Of a DNA stretch of 64,000 bases, positions 1-10,620 are shown piece by piece (positions within the stretch are counted from its first letter, which is position 1; each line of letters begins with the position of its first letter). A program made the translations under genes and the position numbers. This DNA comes from Arcuatula senhousia. Lineage: Eukaryota; Mollusca; Bivalvia; Mytilida; Mytilidae. The stretch spans positions 63,213,022-63,277,021 of the forward strand of contig OZ020306.1 in the NCBI GenBank assembly GCA_963971305.1. The letters are read 5' to 3'. The notes under the pieces were generated by a model. It was not told where the DNA came from. It did not search any database and was given only the letters and a program-made list of their open reading frames with translations.

Positions 1-1730
1 ATTGGCATTCAGGAGCATAATAATCTTATACTGTAAACTGTTCTAAGAAGGACACATTGATGACAAAACATTTGATTATTTAAAATCTGAAAATTCAAAA
101 GCTGGCAGGTTTTACCTTCTTCCTAAGATTCACAAGCCCAACAATCCGGGAAGACCCATTGTTTCAGCGAACGGTCACCCGACTGAGAAAATTTCAGAAT
201 TTGTGGATTTCCATCTTCGTCCACATGTTGAATCTTTGCCATCTTTTTTGAAAGACACTACCGATTACCTACAAAAAATGTCCGCTCTTAATCCACTCCC
301 TCCGAATACGACTCTAGTAACTATGGATGTCACCTCACTCTACACGAACATCCCTCACGCTGACGGCATCGAAGCATGTAGAGAAGTTTGGGATACTCGG
401 GCTATCAAAAATCCTCAAACTGATTGTCTGATTACATTGCTCACACTGGTACTAAAGAAAAACAATTTTACATTTAATCACACACAAATTAAGCAAGGAA
501 ATTTTGTTGACAAGATTATTGTTAATGATGAACATTATTTACAAGTCAACGGAACAGCTATGGGCACTAAAATGGCACCATCTTATGCCAATATCTTCAT
601 GGGTAAATTGGAAAAACAACTCCTCCAGTCATCTGACGAAAAAACCACTCTCCTGGTATAGATTTATTGATGATGTTGATATGAAGTGGACACACAGTGA
701 TGACGAACTGGATACCTTCATCTCACGTGCGAACAACATACATCCTTCAATTAGATTTACCCACGAAACATCCAAAACAAATATATCTTTCCTTGACACC
801 ACCAGCTCATCACAAGAAGGAGAATTGTCCACTGACTTGTACACCAAACCCACAGACACCAACCAGTATCTCTTACCTAGCAGTTGTCATCCACCTCACG
901 TGTCTAAGAGCATTCCATTCAGTCAAGCTCTTAGAATTCGTCGCATTTGTTCATCTAATGATACTTTTAAAATGAGACTAGGTAAACTACACAATCATTT
1001 GAAAAAAAGGGGTTACAAAAATAAGAACATCAAGGCCAGTTTTAAGAAAGCACAAGATATACCGAGGAGTGCCCTACTACAATATAAAAAGAAAAAGAAA
1101 AGCAAACGTACCCCTTGTGTGCTCCCTTTCCACCCATCTCTCAAGAGCACATTCAGTACCATTCGTGAGCACTGGAAATCCATTGAGAAAAATCCCAAAC
1201 TATCCAGAGTCTTTCCAGAGCCTCCCGTTGTTGCATTCGAACAACCCAATAGTCTCCGTAACTTGTTGGTACGGGCAGAGATATCCAAACCTAACACTTC
1301 TGTGGGTTCCAATCGGTCGTGTGGTGACAAACGCTGTAAATGTTGTAAACATATGCAGTCCTCGTCCACATTTGCAAGCATAGTCACAAACAAACAGTTT
1401 AAAATCTTCTCTACTGTCAACTGTAAGAGCTCTAATGTAATTTACATTCTTGAATGCTCGGTTTGTGGCTTGCAATATGTAGGGGAGTCGAAACAGCCTT
1501 TCCACAAACGACTGAATGGACACCGAAGTGACTTGACCAAAAAAGTATTTCTGCCTGTTAGCCAACACTTCAGGTTACCCGATCACAGCCTCAATGATTT
1601 CGATAGTATGAAAATATTTATTATCGAACATAACTGTGATTGGAGAGACTCTGAACGAGAGGCTAGGGAAAGCTTCTGGATAAAAGAACTCTGCACATTT
1701 CATCCGAAAGGAATAAACAAAAAACATTAA
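1..1730 (+). mobile_element. Penelope-like retroelement, 5'-truncated by window edge, one frameshift
   Basis: The plus strand encodes a reverse transcriptase followed by a GIY-YIG endonuclease, the hallmark of Penelope-like elements. Reading is open from about position 47: [11 protein letters not shown], then the RT motif [11 protein letters not shown] (about 340), [16 protein letters not shown] (about 560), then YRFIDD (about 657). Downstream are the thumb-like KPTDTNQYLL and IPFSQALRIRRICS, a Cys-rich CGDKRCKCCKH, and the endonuclease core YILECSVCGLQYVGES with a later HR and E, ending at TAA 1728-1730. The frame changes near 639-655, at an A-run just before the catalytic YRFIDD, so the copy is not directly translatable. 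A stop at 44-46 limits the upstream reading. The 3' sequence to about 1900 is probably its 3' UTR. Family assignment is firm; the subgroup is not determined. Confidence 0.9.
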
Positions 1731-2002
1731 ATCTATTGAGTTGCTTTACGACACCATTTAACAGCCCAGTTTTCATTTATCTTTCAAAGTGTAAAGTTGT
1801 GTATTTTTGACACTGATGAAGGCCATCTGTTAGTCTAAATATCTGTCTTTATAATTTACAACATCTGTATTGTATCGTTGCATAATCCTTTAGACTTTTA
1901 TATTAGTTCTATATTCAGATCCTAGCTAGAACACTGAATAGGAAATCAGAATTTTTCCATAGAAAAACAAATTTCAAAAGTAGTTCAGATTTGTAAAACC
2001 AG

Positions 2003-2520
2003 CCAAAATTCAAATTCAAATTCAAATATTTTAGTATGAATTCCAAAATAAAGGAACATCACCAGTTACAATACAATTTAAATGAACAACACAAATTACA
2101 TAAAACTAAATACACAAACAATGGGAACATGAGATATAAGTTATCAATTAAAGGCTTAAATGAAATATCATCAAAATAACCGTAGAAGAGATTATAACAC
2201 ATGACTTATACTGGTAATTATTTAAACATTTTTTAGTTCAAGGTTCAGTTTGTACATATTATCTACCCCAGTTATACGTATGGAACATAAATCTTAATCA
2301 GTAACTGTAAATATGTAATTAAATCTATCAAGAGGGTTCATATATTTAAAGGAAGGGACAACTTCTATTAGTTTATTAAAAAATTCTTCTCTAGGATTTA
2401 ATAAAGCTTTACATTTAATTAAGAAATGGAAATCATCTTCAATTCCTTCTTGACATATAGGACGAATTCTTTGATAGAATTGCAACCCTTGGTAACGACC
2501 TCTCTCTACTTGGAGATAAC
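2003..2520 (-). mobile_element. LINE 3' fragment (minus strand)
   Basis: On the minus strand a short frame (2294-2485) reads RIRPICQEGIEDDFHFLIKC, a Cys/His pattern typical of the carboxyl end of non-LTR retrotransposon ORF2. Downstream on that strand the sequence ends in a short tandem run of TTTGAA (about 2013-2030), the kind of simple-repeat 3' tail that LINEs carry. No RT or endonuclease is present, so this is a 5'-truncated copy. The Cys pattern resembles that of the LINE copies at 10.6-14.9 kb, but the tail differs, so it is a different family. Confidence 0.55.
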
Positions 2521-2784
2521 TATTGGAAATACTGAAACCTGAAACCAGCCTGAAACTGATGTTTTCAGAAGGATAACCCCACTTTTTCCTGTCTTTTTGA
2601 TGGATTTCCTACTTTTTATTCATTTTGGTGCTAAATCATTTCTTCTAGCATTTGATTGTCTTTTTCTCTTAGACATTGATAACCCTTTTGTTATTACAAC
2701 TTTGATTTGATATTCAATTGTTATTTACCAAATTTTTTTTGAAGGTCATAATCAAAATTATTTCAAGACGAATGTTTTTAATTT

Positions 2785-3400
2785 TTGTCTCGCCTGCGAA
2801 GCAGAGCGGGGACATAGGTGTTACTTTGCCTGCAGCGACGGCGGCGTTAACTTTTTGGAAAAGTTTTATGAGCACCTCTATATCTCAAGAACTATAAGTC
2901 TTAGGTTGATGAAACTTGGTATGCATATGCCCCAGTAGTAGCTCAGCACAGTTGCATCCCCATCTTTCGACTTTGACCTTTATTTTCCGGTTGAGTGACT
3001 TTGACAATTTTCAATACAAATAATAGCAATGGAAAAAGTTTTGCGAGCACCTCCATATCTCAAGAACTATAGGTTCTAGGTTGATGAAACTTGGTATGCA
3101 TATGCCCCAGTAGTAGCTCAGCACATTTGCATCCCCATCTGTTGACCTTGAATTTGATTTTCCGGTTGAGTGACTTTGACAATTTTCAATACATATAATA
3201 GCAATGGAAAAGTTTTGTGAGCACCTCCATACCTCAAGAACTTTAGGTCCTAGATTGATGAAACTTGGTATGCATATGCCCCAGTAGTAGCTTAGCACAA
3301 TTGCATCCCCATCTTTTGACCTTGACCTTGATTTCTGGTTGAGTGACTTTGATTATTGTTATTGCATATATTTGCAATGTTTAAGTTCTATAAACATCTT
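2785..3400. repeat. about 175-bp tandem repeat (GTCTCGCCTGC family)
   Basis: Three and a half units repeat at about 175 bp; the shared phrase GTTGATGAAACTTGG recurs at about 2904, 3079 and 3254. The block opens with GTCTCGCCTGCGAAGC, and the GTGCCGGCAG motif at about 4757 looks like the matching far end. The same family recurs at 20.34-21.19 kb in the same sense and at 45.06-45.60 and 58.59-59.12 kb in reverse. Short open frames on the minus strand here are repeat-derived and not genes. Confidence 0.8.
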
Positions 3401-3464
3401 TTGATCTCAGAAACTGAAAATCCATGTAAATTCAAAATATAGTGGAAGTAAGAAAGAATAATTA

Positions 3465-4780
3465 AACCCAGGGGGTGTATATAGGAAACACCCTGTCTGT
3501 ACGCCCGTCCGTCCGTCCGTTTGCCGTCTGTCCACATAAATCGTAAGCGCTTCTTCTCCTAAACCACTGGGAGGATTTTCCTGAAACTTAAGATAAAAGA
3601 AGTACATCATATGAAGATGTGCATGAAGAATTTTCATCGCATTCGGACATCATTCAGGGGAGATAATTGGACTTAGACTTCTTAAAATACATTATTCAAT
3701 GGGAGACATCGTAAGCGCAACTCCCCCTAAACTGCTGAAAGGATTTTGATGAAACTTTACATGAAGGAAGTACATCATATGTAGATGTGCATGAAGAATT
3801 TTCATCGCAATCAGACATCTTTCAGGGGAGATAATTGGACTTAGACTTTTTAAATACATTATAATACATTATAATACATTATTCAATGGGAGACCTCGTA
3901 AGCGCAACTCCTCCTAAACTGCTTGATGGATTTCGATGAAACTTTACATAAAAGAAGTACATCATATGTAGATGTGCATGAGGAATTTTCATTGCAATCA
4001 GACATCATTCAGGGGAGATAACTGGACTTAGACTTTTTATACCCCCCGCAAACAAAGTTTGGGGGTATATAGGAATCACCCTGTCTGTCTGTCTGTCCGT
4101 CTTTCTGTCTGTCTGTCTGTCTGTCCGTCTGTCCACATACCTCGTAAGCGAAACTCCTCCTAAACCGCTGAACTGATTTTGTTGAAACTTTACATGAAGG
4201 AAGTACATTATATGTAGATGTGCATGAAGAATTTTCATCGCTCTCGGATATCATACAAGGGAGATAATTGGACTTAGACTGTTTAAATATAGTATTCAAT
4301 GGGAGACCTCGTAAGCGCAACTCCTCCTAAACTGCTTGACAGATTATGATGAAACTTTACACGACGAAAGTACACCATATGTAGATGTGCATGAAGATTT
4401 TTCATTGCTCGTTGATATCATTCAGGGAAAATAATTGGACTTAAGATATTTTTGGCAGCACACAGTCAAATATGTAGCGGGGGGTATCCTTTTGTGAGCT
4501 CGCTCACAGTATTTCTTATTGAATACATTATTCAATGGGAGACCTCGTTAGCACAACTCCACCTAAACCTTGATTTTGATGAAACCTTACATGAAAGAAG
4601 TGCATCATCTGTAGATGTGCATGAAGAATTTGTATTGCTCTTGGTTATTATTGAGGGGAGATAACTGGACTTGAGATTTTTTTACAATACAGAGTCCAAT
4701 ATGAAGCGGGGGTATCCTTTTGTGAGCTCGCTCACAGTTTTACTTGTTGTTTCTGATGGTGCCGGCAGACGAGACAAACT
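3465..4780. repeat. Composite dispersed repeat with GTCTGTCT tracts and 170-180-bp units
   Basis: Several 170-180-bp units share CGTAAGCGCAACTCC, GATGAAACTTTACAT and TAGATGTGCATGAAGAATTT. Inside is an element that starts near 4040 with ACCCCCCGCAAACAAAGTTT, followed by a GTCT/GTCC microsatellite, with ends reading GCGGGGGGTATCC and GTGAGCTCGCTCACAGT (about 4480-4510 and again 4706-4738). The same start and end motifs define a shorter copy at 6670-6862. The block closes with TGGTGCCGGCAGACGAGAC. It is a dispersed repeat nest; no coding content is supported. Confidence 0.7.
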
Positions 4781-4820
4781 TAAGTGTTAACTCTTGTTAT
4801 TTGTTTCCATTTTATTTTAG

Positions 4821-4889
4821 GAAAGTCAGAATTAAGAAAAATTGTTTTTGATAGTGATTCCAATGACAGCCTGCATATTCAAGAAAAAG
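4821..4889 (+). CDS. Microexon 1 of an unknown gene (69 nt, phase 1-1)
   Basis: A 69-nt block sits between a polypyrimidine/TTTTAG acceptor and a GTTTGT donor. In phase 1 at both ends it reads KSELRKIVFDSDSND followed by SLHIQEK, with no stop. The length is a multiple of three, so it can be skipped or repeated without changing frame, as can all the other small exons downstream to 17402. I do not recognise the peptide; it is acidic and polar and looks disordered. A related block occurs at 6561-6650. An acceptor at its start implies exons further upstream that I did not find. RNA data would decide whether it is used. Confidence 0.5.
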
Positions 4890-5449
4890 GTTTGTTTAAA
4901 TATTGCATTTTGTCTGTCAGTGTGTTAACTGTCTTGCAATTTTTTTAAACACAGTCATTCTTACGGTGTTGCATATTTTATACCAAGGGGTTTATCAGAC
5001 TATTTTGGGAAAGGTCTTTGGAGGATAATTTTTCGATGTTTTTTTTCGGGGGGGGAGGGGGGATAATAATTAAATTATCCATTTGGGAATTAAATGGGGT
5101 ATTCTGCATATTTTTAAAATAACTTTCATTTGGAAAGGCTCCTTTTATAGGACCATACTGAATGCTTGAAAAATCCATATATATTGTGTATGTGTACCTT
5201 AATATTTGTAATCGCAGCATTTCTTTTGATTTGTAAGTACAAATGTAGCTGCGTTGGAAATTACTTTTATGTTATTATACATGTACATGTTTATTTGTTT
5301 TGTTTTCAAACAATTTAGTTTCGATTTCTTTGGTATATTGCTTCTGTAAAAAAAACGTCTTTCTGCAGGTGAGATTTTTATATTCCCGTTTCAAAGAAGA
5401 GGGAGGGTTTCTGTTTTACCCTTGTCAGTTATTTCGTTGGTTCGTCTGT

Positions 5450-6100
5450 AACACAATTTCTATCACATGTTCAAGCAACTACATAAGGTAGAGGTCTGAT
5501 ATTTACCGGTAGTAAACAGCTTTATCCTATAGTACTAAATGTTGCATACAGTTTTTATGCTCCTAGGCAATCTATTTTCTGTTTACTTAACACTTAGTGT
5601 TTTTACATACATGTATAATAGACATACATGCAAAATTTCCATCACACTTTTCTAAGCAACTACTTGACCATGATGACATAAAGGTCTGATATTTTGTATA
5701 CAGTTTTATCCTATAGTATCATATGGTGTGTACGGATTTTATGCTTCTAGGTAATCTAATGCAATTCCTGTTTACTGAATACTTAGGTTTTTACACATAA
5801 TGGACATATTTGCAAAATTTCCGTCACAGTTTCCTAAGCAACTACATTAGACAGAAGTCTAGATCTGATATTTTATATAGCTTCATCCTATACATATGAT
5901 ACAGTCTCATTTAAATCAGACCATCGATATTGCTCACTCTTTTTTGCTATGATCTTCAATGAGTGGTCATAGCAAAAAAGGGGGAGCAACATTGAAGGTC
6001 TGATTTTGATGAGACTGTATCATATGGTGTATACTGATTATATTCTCCTACAGTAGATTATCTACTTCCTGTTACCGAAAACTTAAATTTTATGCAAGGC
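5450..6100. repeat. Tandem repeat, three units of about 175-185 bp
   Basis: Three diverged units share the order AAGCAACTAC, AGGTCTGATATTT, TTTATCCTATAG, TTTTATGCTYCTAGG and CTGTTTAC. The third unit is interrupted, after TCCTATA, by the foldback at 5893-6026. No coding signal was seen in it. Confidence 0.7.
5893..6026. mobile_element. Small foldback element (near-perfect hairpin)
   Basis: Two arms of about 60 nt, starting CATATGATACAGTCTCAT and ending with its complement ATGAGACTGTATCATATG, surround a loop of about 10 nt. The arms differ at only a few positions. The hairpin splits the third tandem unit of the surrounding repeat, which supports a mobile or foldback insertion. Confidence 0.7.
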
Positions 6101-6560
6101 ATTATTTTAGGAGCCAGGGTATCACTAGTAGGCATAAGCTAACAGATTTACTTGCTTCTATCTCTTACTGTTCGGATTTGTGCTGTCGTTTGCATCTTTA
6201 ATTTCTATATTTCCATCTACATTATAAACAGTCAGGGGCATAATCAAAATCAGTAATAAATTTTATAACTTAAGTTGGTTATATTTTAAGTTTTTTAAAT
6301 TATCTCTCTTGTCAATTTAAGTCCACAAAGCTGGTTCAAAAATGGCCTTCAATTAAAAAAAATAACTGAAAATGGTTACCGGTATATTTGTAAAAAGCAC
6401 ATACCTGAAAATGGTTATTTTAAAAATAACTGTTTTTGTTGATGCCCTCTGGCTCGACTGATAAACTTGTATAAAACTATTTGGTAAACATTCTATCAAT
6501 AATACATATGAATATTGTCCAGTTTTGTTCAATTATATTTACCAGTTTCTCATTACACAG

Positions 6561-6650
6561 AATCAAAAGAATTTGGAAAGGTTGTTTTTCATTCTGATAG
6601 TCATCTAATGATTACCACCAGACTTATGATTACGATACATGTTCTAAGCA
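6561..6650 (+). CDS. Possible microexon 2 (90 nt, phase 1-1), related to microexon 1
   Basis: After a TTACACAG acceptor, phase 1 reads SKEFGKVVFHSDSHL and onward without a stop to a GTTAGT donor, giving 90 nt, again symmetric 1-1. The middle matches microexon 1 (K-I/V-V-F-x-S-D-S), and the downstream intron also aligns roughly (TTTAAA after the donor), so the two blocks probably arose by duplication. The carboxyl half of the encoded segment is unlike microexon 1, and the donor is not strong. It may be an alternative exon or a decaying copy. Confidence 0.35.
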
Positions 6651-6669
6651 GTTAGTTTAAACTTATTTA

Positions 6670-6862
6670 TTATACCCCCCGCAAACAAAGTTTTGGGGGT
6701 ATATAGGAAACACCTGGTCTGTCTGTCTGTCTGTCCGTCTGTTTGTATTGCTCTTGGTTATTATTGAGGGGAGATAACTGGACTTGAGATTTTTTTTTAC
6801 AATTCAGAGTCCAATATGAAGCGGGGGGTATCCTTTTGTGAGCTCGCTCACAGTATTACTTG
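6670..6862 (+). repeat. Short copy of the CCCCCCGCAAAC dispersed repeat
   Basis: It starts ACCCCCCGCAAACAAAGTTT, carries a GTCTGTCT tract, and ends GCGGGGGGTATCC then GTGAGCTCGCTCACAGT, matching both ends of the larger element near 4.04-4.74 kb. The middle is deleted relative to that copy. Confidence 0.7.
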
Positions 6863-6904
6863 TTTATACTGGATTGGGAAACAAGCTTTATGCCCCTTAC
6901 CAAA

Positions 6905-7155
6905 AAGAGCTAACATAATTCACACGTTAGATCTCACGATAGAAACTAACATAATTGCACGCGAAGTTTTTAACATGCAAATTAGGTGAGCATTTTATGA
7001 GCAAAAAAAAATTGCATGCGTGAAACTCACCTCAGTTAAAAACCTCGCGTGCAAAATGCTCATGTGAGCTTTGATTTCACGTGTGCATTTTATCGAATAA
7101 ACTGTACCATGTTAGAATTTTGGCTAACATAATGCACATGTGAAATTTAAAAACT
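6905..7155. repeat. Imperfect inverted repeat, MITE-like
   Basis: GCACGCGAAGTTTTTAAC (about 6958) is complementary with one mismatch to GTTAAAAACCTCGCGTGC (about 7037). GAGCATTTTATGAGC lies between the arms. GCTAACATAAT recurs at both outer ends in direct orientation. Non-coding. Confidence 0.5.
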
Positions 7156-7639
7156 TATTATTATACAAAGTCAAATTTAAATTCTTTTTACATGACTCAC
7201 TACCTCTGGTCAAATAAATATGCATGACTTAAATTCTTCATTAGCAAGTTGAAACACAGATTATATTCGGAACAATTAAACTCGCAACAGTTCTGGTATC
7301 AACTTCCAAAATTCATTATGTGTAAATTATTTATGGTCGTACTCGGCCATTTCTTGGTTCAGACTTTATTGTCATTTATATATTTGTCTTTACCCACTTA
7401 AAATATTTATCCGGTTTAAAATGACAAGAATCTGATCTGTCAATTTATTTTCATAAATTTTTGGTGAAATTAACTGACTCTGCTTAAGTTAAGCGTTCAG
7501 TTGAGGTTAACTGCTAAGTGCCTCCCAAGTTAAAAACTTTTACGAAAACATGGCTTTAGATTTGAAGTCTGTTAGGCATCTGAAGATATACAGGACTCTG
7601 ACACTGCATGTGTAAAAACATAAATTTCTTGCATTTCAG

Positions 7640-8280
7640 GAAAGAAATGGAAATATCTTTCAGAGGACGAAAAGAAACCATTCCTTGAAGAAGCCGAGCG
7701 ACTTCGTCATCAACACATGCAAGACCACCCAGAGTACAAGTACAAACCCAGAAACCGAAAAGCCAATAAGAAGATGAAATCTGTAGACAAACCCAGTAAA
7801 AATTACGGTTATCCTGGCGCAAATTATGTCAAACAAGGTAAAGATCCTAGAAACTACAGTGAAACAGACTCGTCCGACAATGGGTTCAGAGGTTCAAACA
7901 AAGCATCGGGCATACAGGAAAGATCGACCCCACTTTATCTACAACATTTCTTGAACGGTACAGCAGCAATTGGACATGCAAACCCGGGTATAAAGGACAC
8001 TCGTTCCGAACAAAATGGGCCACATAGAAACTTTACCTTTACAGATTTGAACTCTAATATTTCGAAATCACCGTATGCAGAGGTTTTCCTATCGGCTCTG
8101 ACACAAACACAACCTTTCAAGCCTACTACCCAAGGGTGTCTAAATAATAAAAAAAAACAGTATACCGGCATTTATTTGTATTCAAACAATTATTCGTGTG
8201 GCCAAAAATGTAAGGAGTCCCTAAACCACGTTCCAAGTTTCAAGTTCCAAGTTCCAAATTTTAAAATCATTGATTTTTAA
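7640..8280 (+). CDS. SoxF-like HMG-box gene, 3' half (exon 2), C-terminus altered by inserted element
   Basis: After a TTGCATTTCAG acceptor the phase-1 reading begins [20 protein letters not shown] and continues through [20 protein letters not shown], the second half of a Sox HMG box (helices 2-3 and the basic tail). Sox proteins bind and bend DNA in the nucleus. The split after the MLG codon suits an intron inside the box, as known for SoxF genes. The first half is found at 8968-9232 but on the opposite strand. The remaining 160 or so residues are polar, and the last part (from about 8214) is encoded by the terminal inverted repeat of an element, so the natural SoxF carboxyl end is lost here. 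SoxF is the best subgroup match; other Sox groups are less likely. Confidence 0.75.
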
Positions 8281-8830
8281 TGGTTTATTTAAATAATATA
8301 TAAATTGGTTTTGCTCGAATCATCAAATTGTTTTATCCGAAGATGACGGATAAAGAGTGATGAAGTAAAAGGCAATCAAATTCTGGTGTTTGAATAAAAA
8401 CACATCAGTATGCTCTTTCTAACACTGCTAAAAAATATTTAAATATGAGGTTATCAGCATTCATGACAGCAGCCGGAATTAGAAACCTACACGATTTCCC
8501 TCAAAACTGTCAAAATTATTTCCAGATGGGTGTCATGTAGTTATCAAATTGTCCTGAGATTAAAAATTTTGTTTTGAAAATTGGGATGGTCTGCAAAATC
8601 TGCCCTTTAAGCAAGATTTTGCTTCAGAATGACACAAAGAGAGAGGTTATAAAAATTTTGACATTTAAAAAGTCAAATGGCTGTAAACAAAGTGTCTAAA
8701 ACAATGAAATAATGCCCTGTTGTCAGTATAGAACACACATCCTGTATGAGGCCAAAACTATTACAAAAATATAATAATTATTTGTCTTGGAACTTGAAAC
8801 TTGGAACTTGGAACGTGGTTTAGGGACTCC
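8214..8830. mobile_element. Element with terminal inverted repeats (617 bp)
   Basis: The ends GGAGTCCCTAAACCACG and CGTGGTTTAGGGACTCC are exact complements, continuing inward as degenerate CCAAGTTCCAAGTTT tracts, about 43 nt per arm. No open frame for a transposase was seen in the 530 bp between, so it would be non-autonomous. No clear target-site duplication could be picked out. It lies between the two convergent SoxF exons and supplies the final codons and stop of the plus-strand frame. Confidence 0.6.
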
Positions 8831-8967
8831 CCATTTTCAAATTAAAAAGGTGAAATAAAAATCAAAAATATCAACCTTGAAAAATACAATAACAAATGTA
8901 AAAATTGTGTCCTTGTGTGTGTGTATTGTCAAAAAGATAGCAAGTTGATCTTCATATATAAGCTTAC

Positions 8968-9232
8968 CTAGCATTTTACTGAGATCTGCATTGTGCACGT
9001 CTGGATTTTCATCTGCCAACCTCCTTCGTTCAGTTTTGGCCGAAACCATGAAAGCATTCATTGGTCTTCTTATCCTCTCCTCCTTTTTGTACGGAGAGCA
9101 TTCTGCGGGCCTCTGGTCTGCGTAATGGTAAGCATACTGTTCTGGCCAGTAGCCATAATTGTCCTGTATGGGTGGTATATTCCCGAGGGGTGCTGAGTAC
9201 ATCCCCACGTTATCCCTCAATCTCTTTTGCAT
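8968..9232 (-). CDS. SoxF-like HMG-box gene, 5' half (exon 1)
   Basis: On the minus strand the ATG at 9232-9230 opens [13 protein letters not shown], and the frame continues to [20 protein letters not shown] and [14 protein letters not shown], the first half of a Sox HMG box. A canonical GTAAGC donor follows at 8967, leaving phase 1, which joins perfectly to the phase-1 acceptor at 7640. An in-frame TAG lies upstream of the ATG, but a TTCCAG acceptor there could also make this an internal exon. The residue after FMV is Ser (TCG) where Sox boxes have an almost invariant Trp (TGG), a one-base change. The partner exon is on the other strand, so this copy cannot be cis-spliced to it as assembled. 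Confidence 0.75.
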
Positions 9233-9719
9233 TGTCAATAAATTCAAATTTTCCTGGAACTAAGAATCTTGAAACAATATATCATTGTGTATTATTTTTC
9301 ACAGAAACAATCACATTTGTCTTTTCTTATTTTCCTTTCTTTTTGTTTTTGGTCACAAATAATTTGATATAACCACTCAGATTTTTTAAAAACTTTTTTA
9401 TCACGAAATAATTCTCATGCTATGATATTTTAAAGTCTTGACAAGGCGTGTATATACTCAAACTAATACCACTACTATATGCAAATACTCAGGAGCTCCG
9501 CCTACTTACTCTTAAAACATACTAAACTGTTAAGTATTACTCATAATTAAGAGTATATTGACACAATAAGTAGTGTAAAATTTACATTTTATCATAGACC
9601 TGTATTTATGGATAATGAGTCAATAAATATTTCTAATTAGTCCCAATATCAACTATTTTCTTGAATGGAACTGTTTGTTCATTTAGATTTATAGATACCT
9701 CTAGTTACAGAAGTTTAAT

Positions 9720-10245
9720 TTTATACCAGGTCTATATTGTATCCATCATACCCAAATGTGAATAAAATACCACTATACACCTTGCAATAATTTTATACCA
9801 GGTATATATTGTATCCATCATACACGGACATGACTATAATATCACTATACACCTAGCAATAACTTTATACCAGGTATATATTGTATCCATCATAGACAAA
9901 CATGACTAATACCACTATGCACGTAGCAATAATTTTATACCAGGTCTATATTGTATCCATCATACCTAAATATGACTATAATACCACTATACACCTTGCA
10001 ATAATTTAATTCCAGGTCTATATTGTATCCATCATACACAAACATGACTCAAATACCACTATACACCTTGCAATAATTTTATACCAGGTATATATTGTAT
10101 CCATCATACACGGACATGACTATAATATCACTATACACCTAGCAATAATTTTATACCAGGTTTTTATTGTATCCATCATACACAAACATGAATAAAATAC
10201 CACTATACTCCTAGCAATAATTTTATACCAGGTCTATGTGGTATG
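9720..10245. repeat. 72-bp satellite, subfamily A (block 1)
   Basis: Units of about 72 bp carry TTTTATACCAGGTMTATATT, GTATCCATCATACAC, then CACTATACACCTAGCAATAA. About seven units stand upstream of microexon 10280-10306; the array resumes downstream of it. Confidence 0.85.
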
Positions 10246-10279
10246 TGTCTGACATTATTGCTTTTTATTTCTGTTTCAG

Positions 10280-10306
10280 ACGATACAGTAGTTGATACAG
10301 TAGAAG
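10280..10306 (+). CDS. Microexon (27 nt, phase 1-1)
   Basis: Between a CTGTTTCAG acceptor and a GTAGGC donor lie 27 nt reading DDTVVDTVE in phase 1, with the first codon completed by the upstream G. It is an unrepetitive island inside the 72-bp satellite array, which argues that it has been kept. It joins in frame to microexon 1 upstream and to the exon at 15257 downstream. Confidence 0.45.
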
Positions 10307-10349
10307 GTAGGCAACAAGTACTGTGATAAATCTTTCTGATTATACATAT

Positions 10350-10620
10350 AGCAATATTCCAGGTCTATCTTGTATCCATCATACACAAACATGACTCAAA
10401 TACCACTATTCACCTTGCAATAATTTATACCAGGTATATATTGTATCCATCATACACGGACATGACTATAATATCACTATACACCTAGCAATACTTTTAT
10501 ACCAGGTATATATTGTATCCATCATACCCAAATATGACTATAATATCACTATACACCAAGCAATAATTTTATACCAGGTATATATTATATCCATCATACA
10601 CGGACATGACTATAATACCA
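10350..10620. repeat. 72-bp satellite, subfamily A (block 2)
   Basis: The same 72-bp unit resumes and runs to the LINE insertion at 10621. It forms the left part of the 1.57-kb unit that is triplicated to about 15105. Confidence 0.85.

Noticed and set aside
3011..3298. 95-residue minus-strand frame
   Set aside because: It lies wholly in the 175-bp tandem repeat and repeats itself; the length arises from the unit structure.
7935..8171. Minus-strand frame over the SoxF exon 2
   Set aside because: Shadow of the plus-strand HMG-box exon, which has clear family similarity and splice phase.
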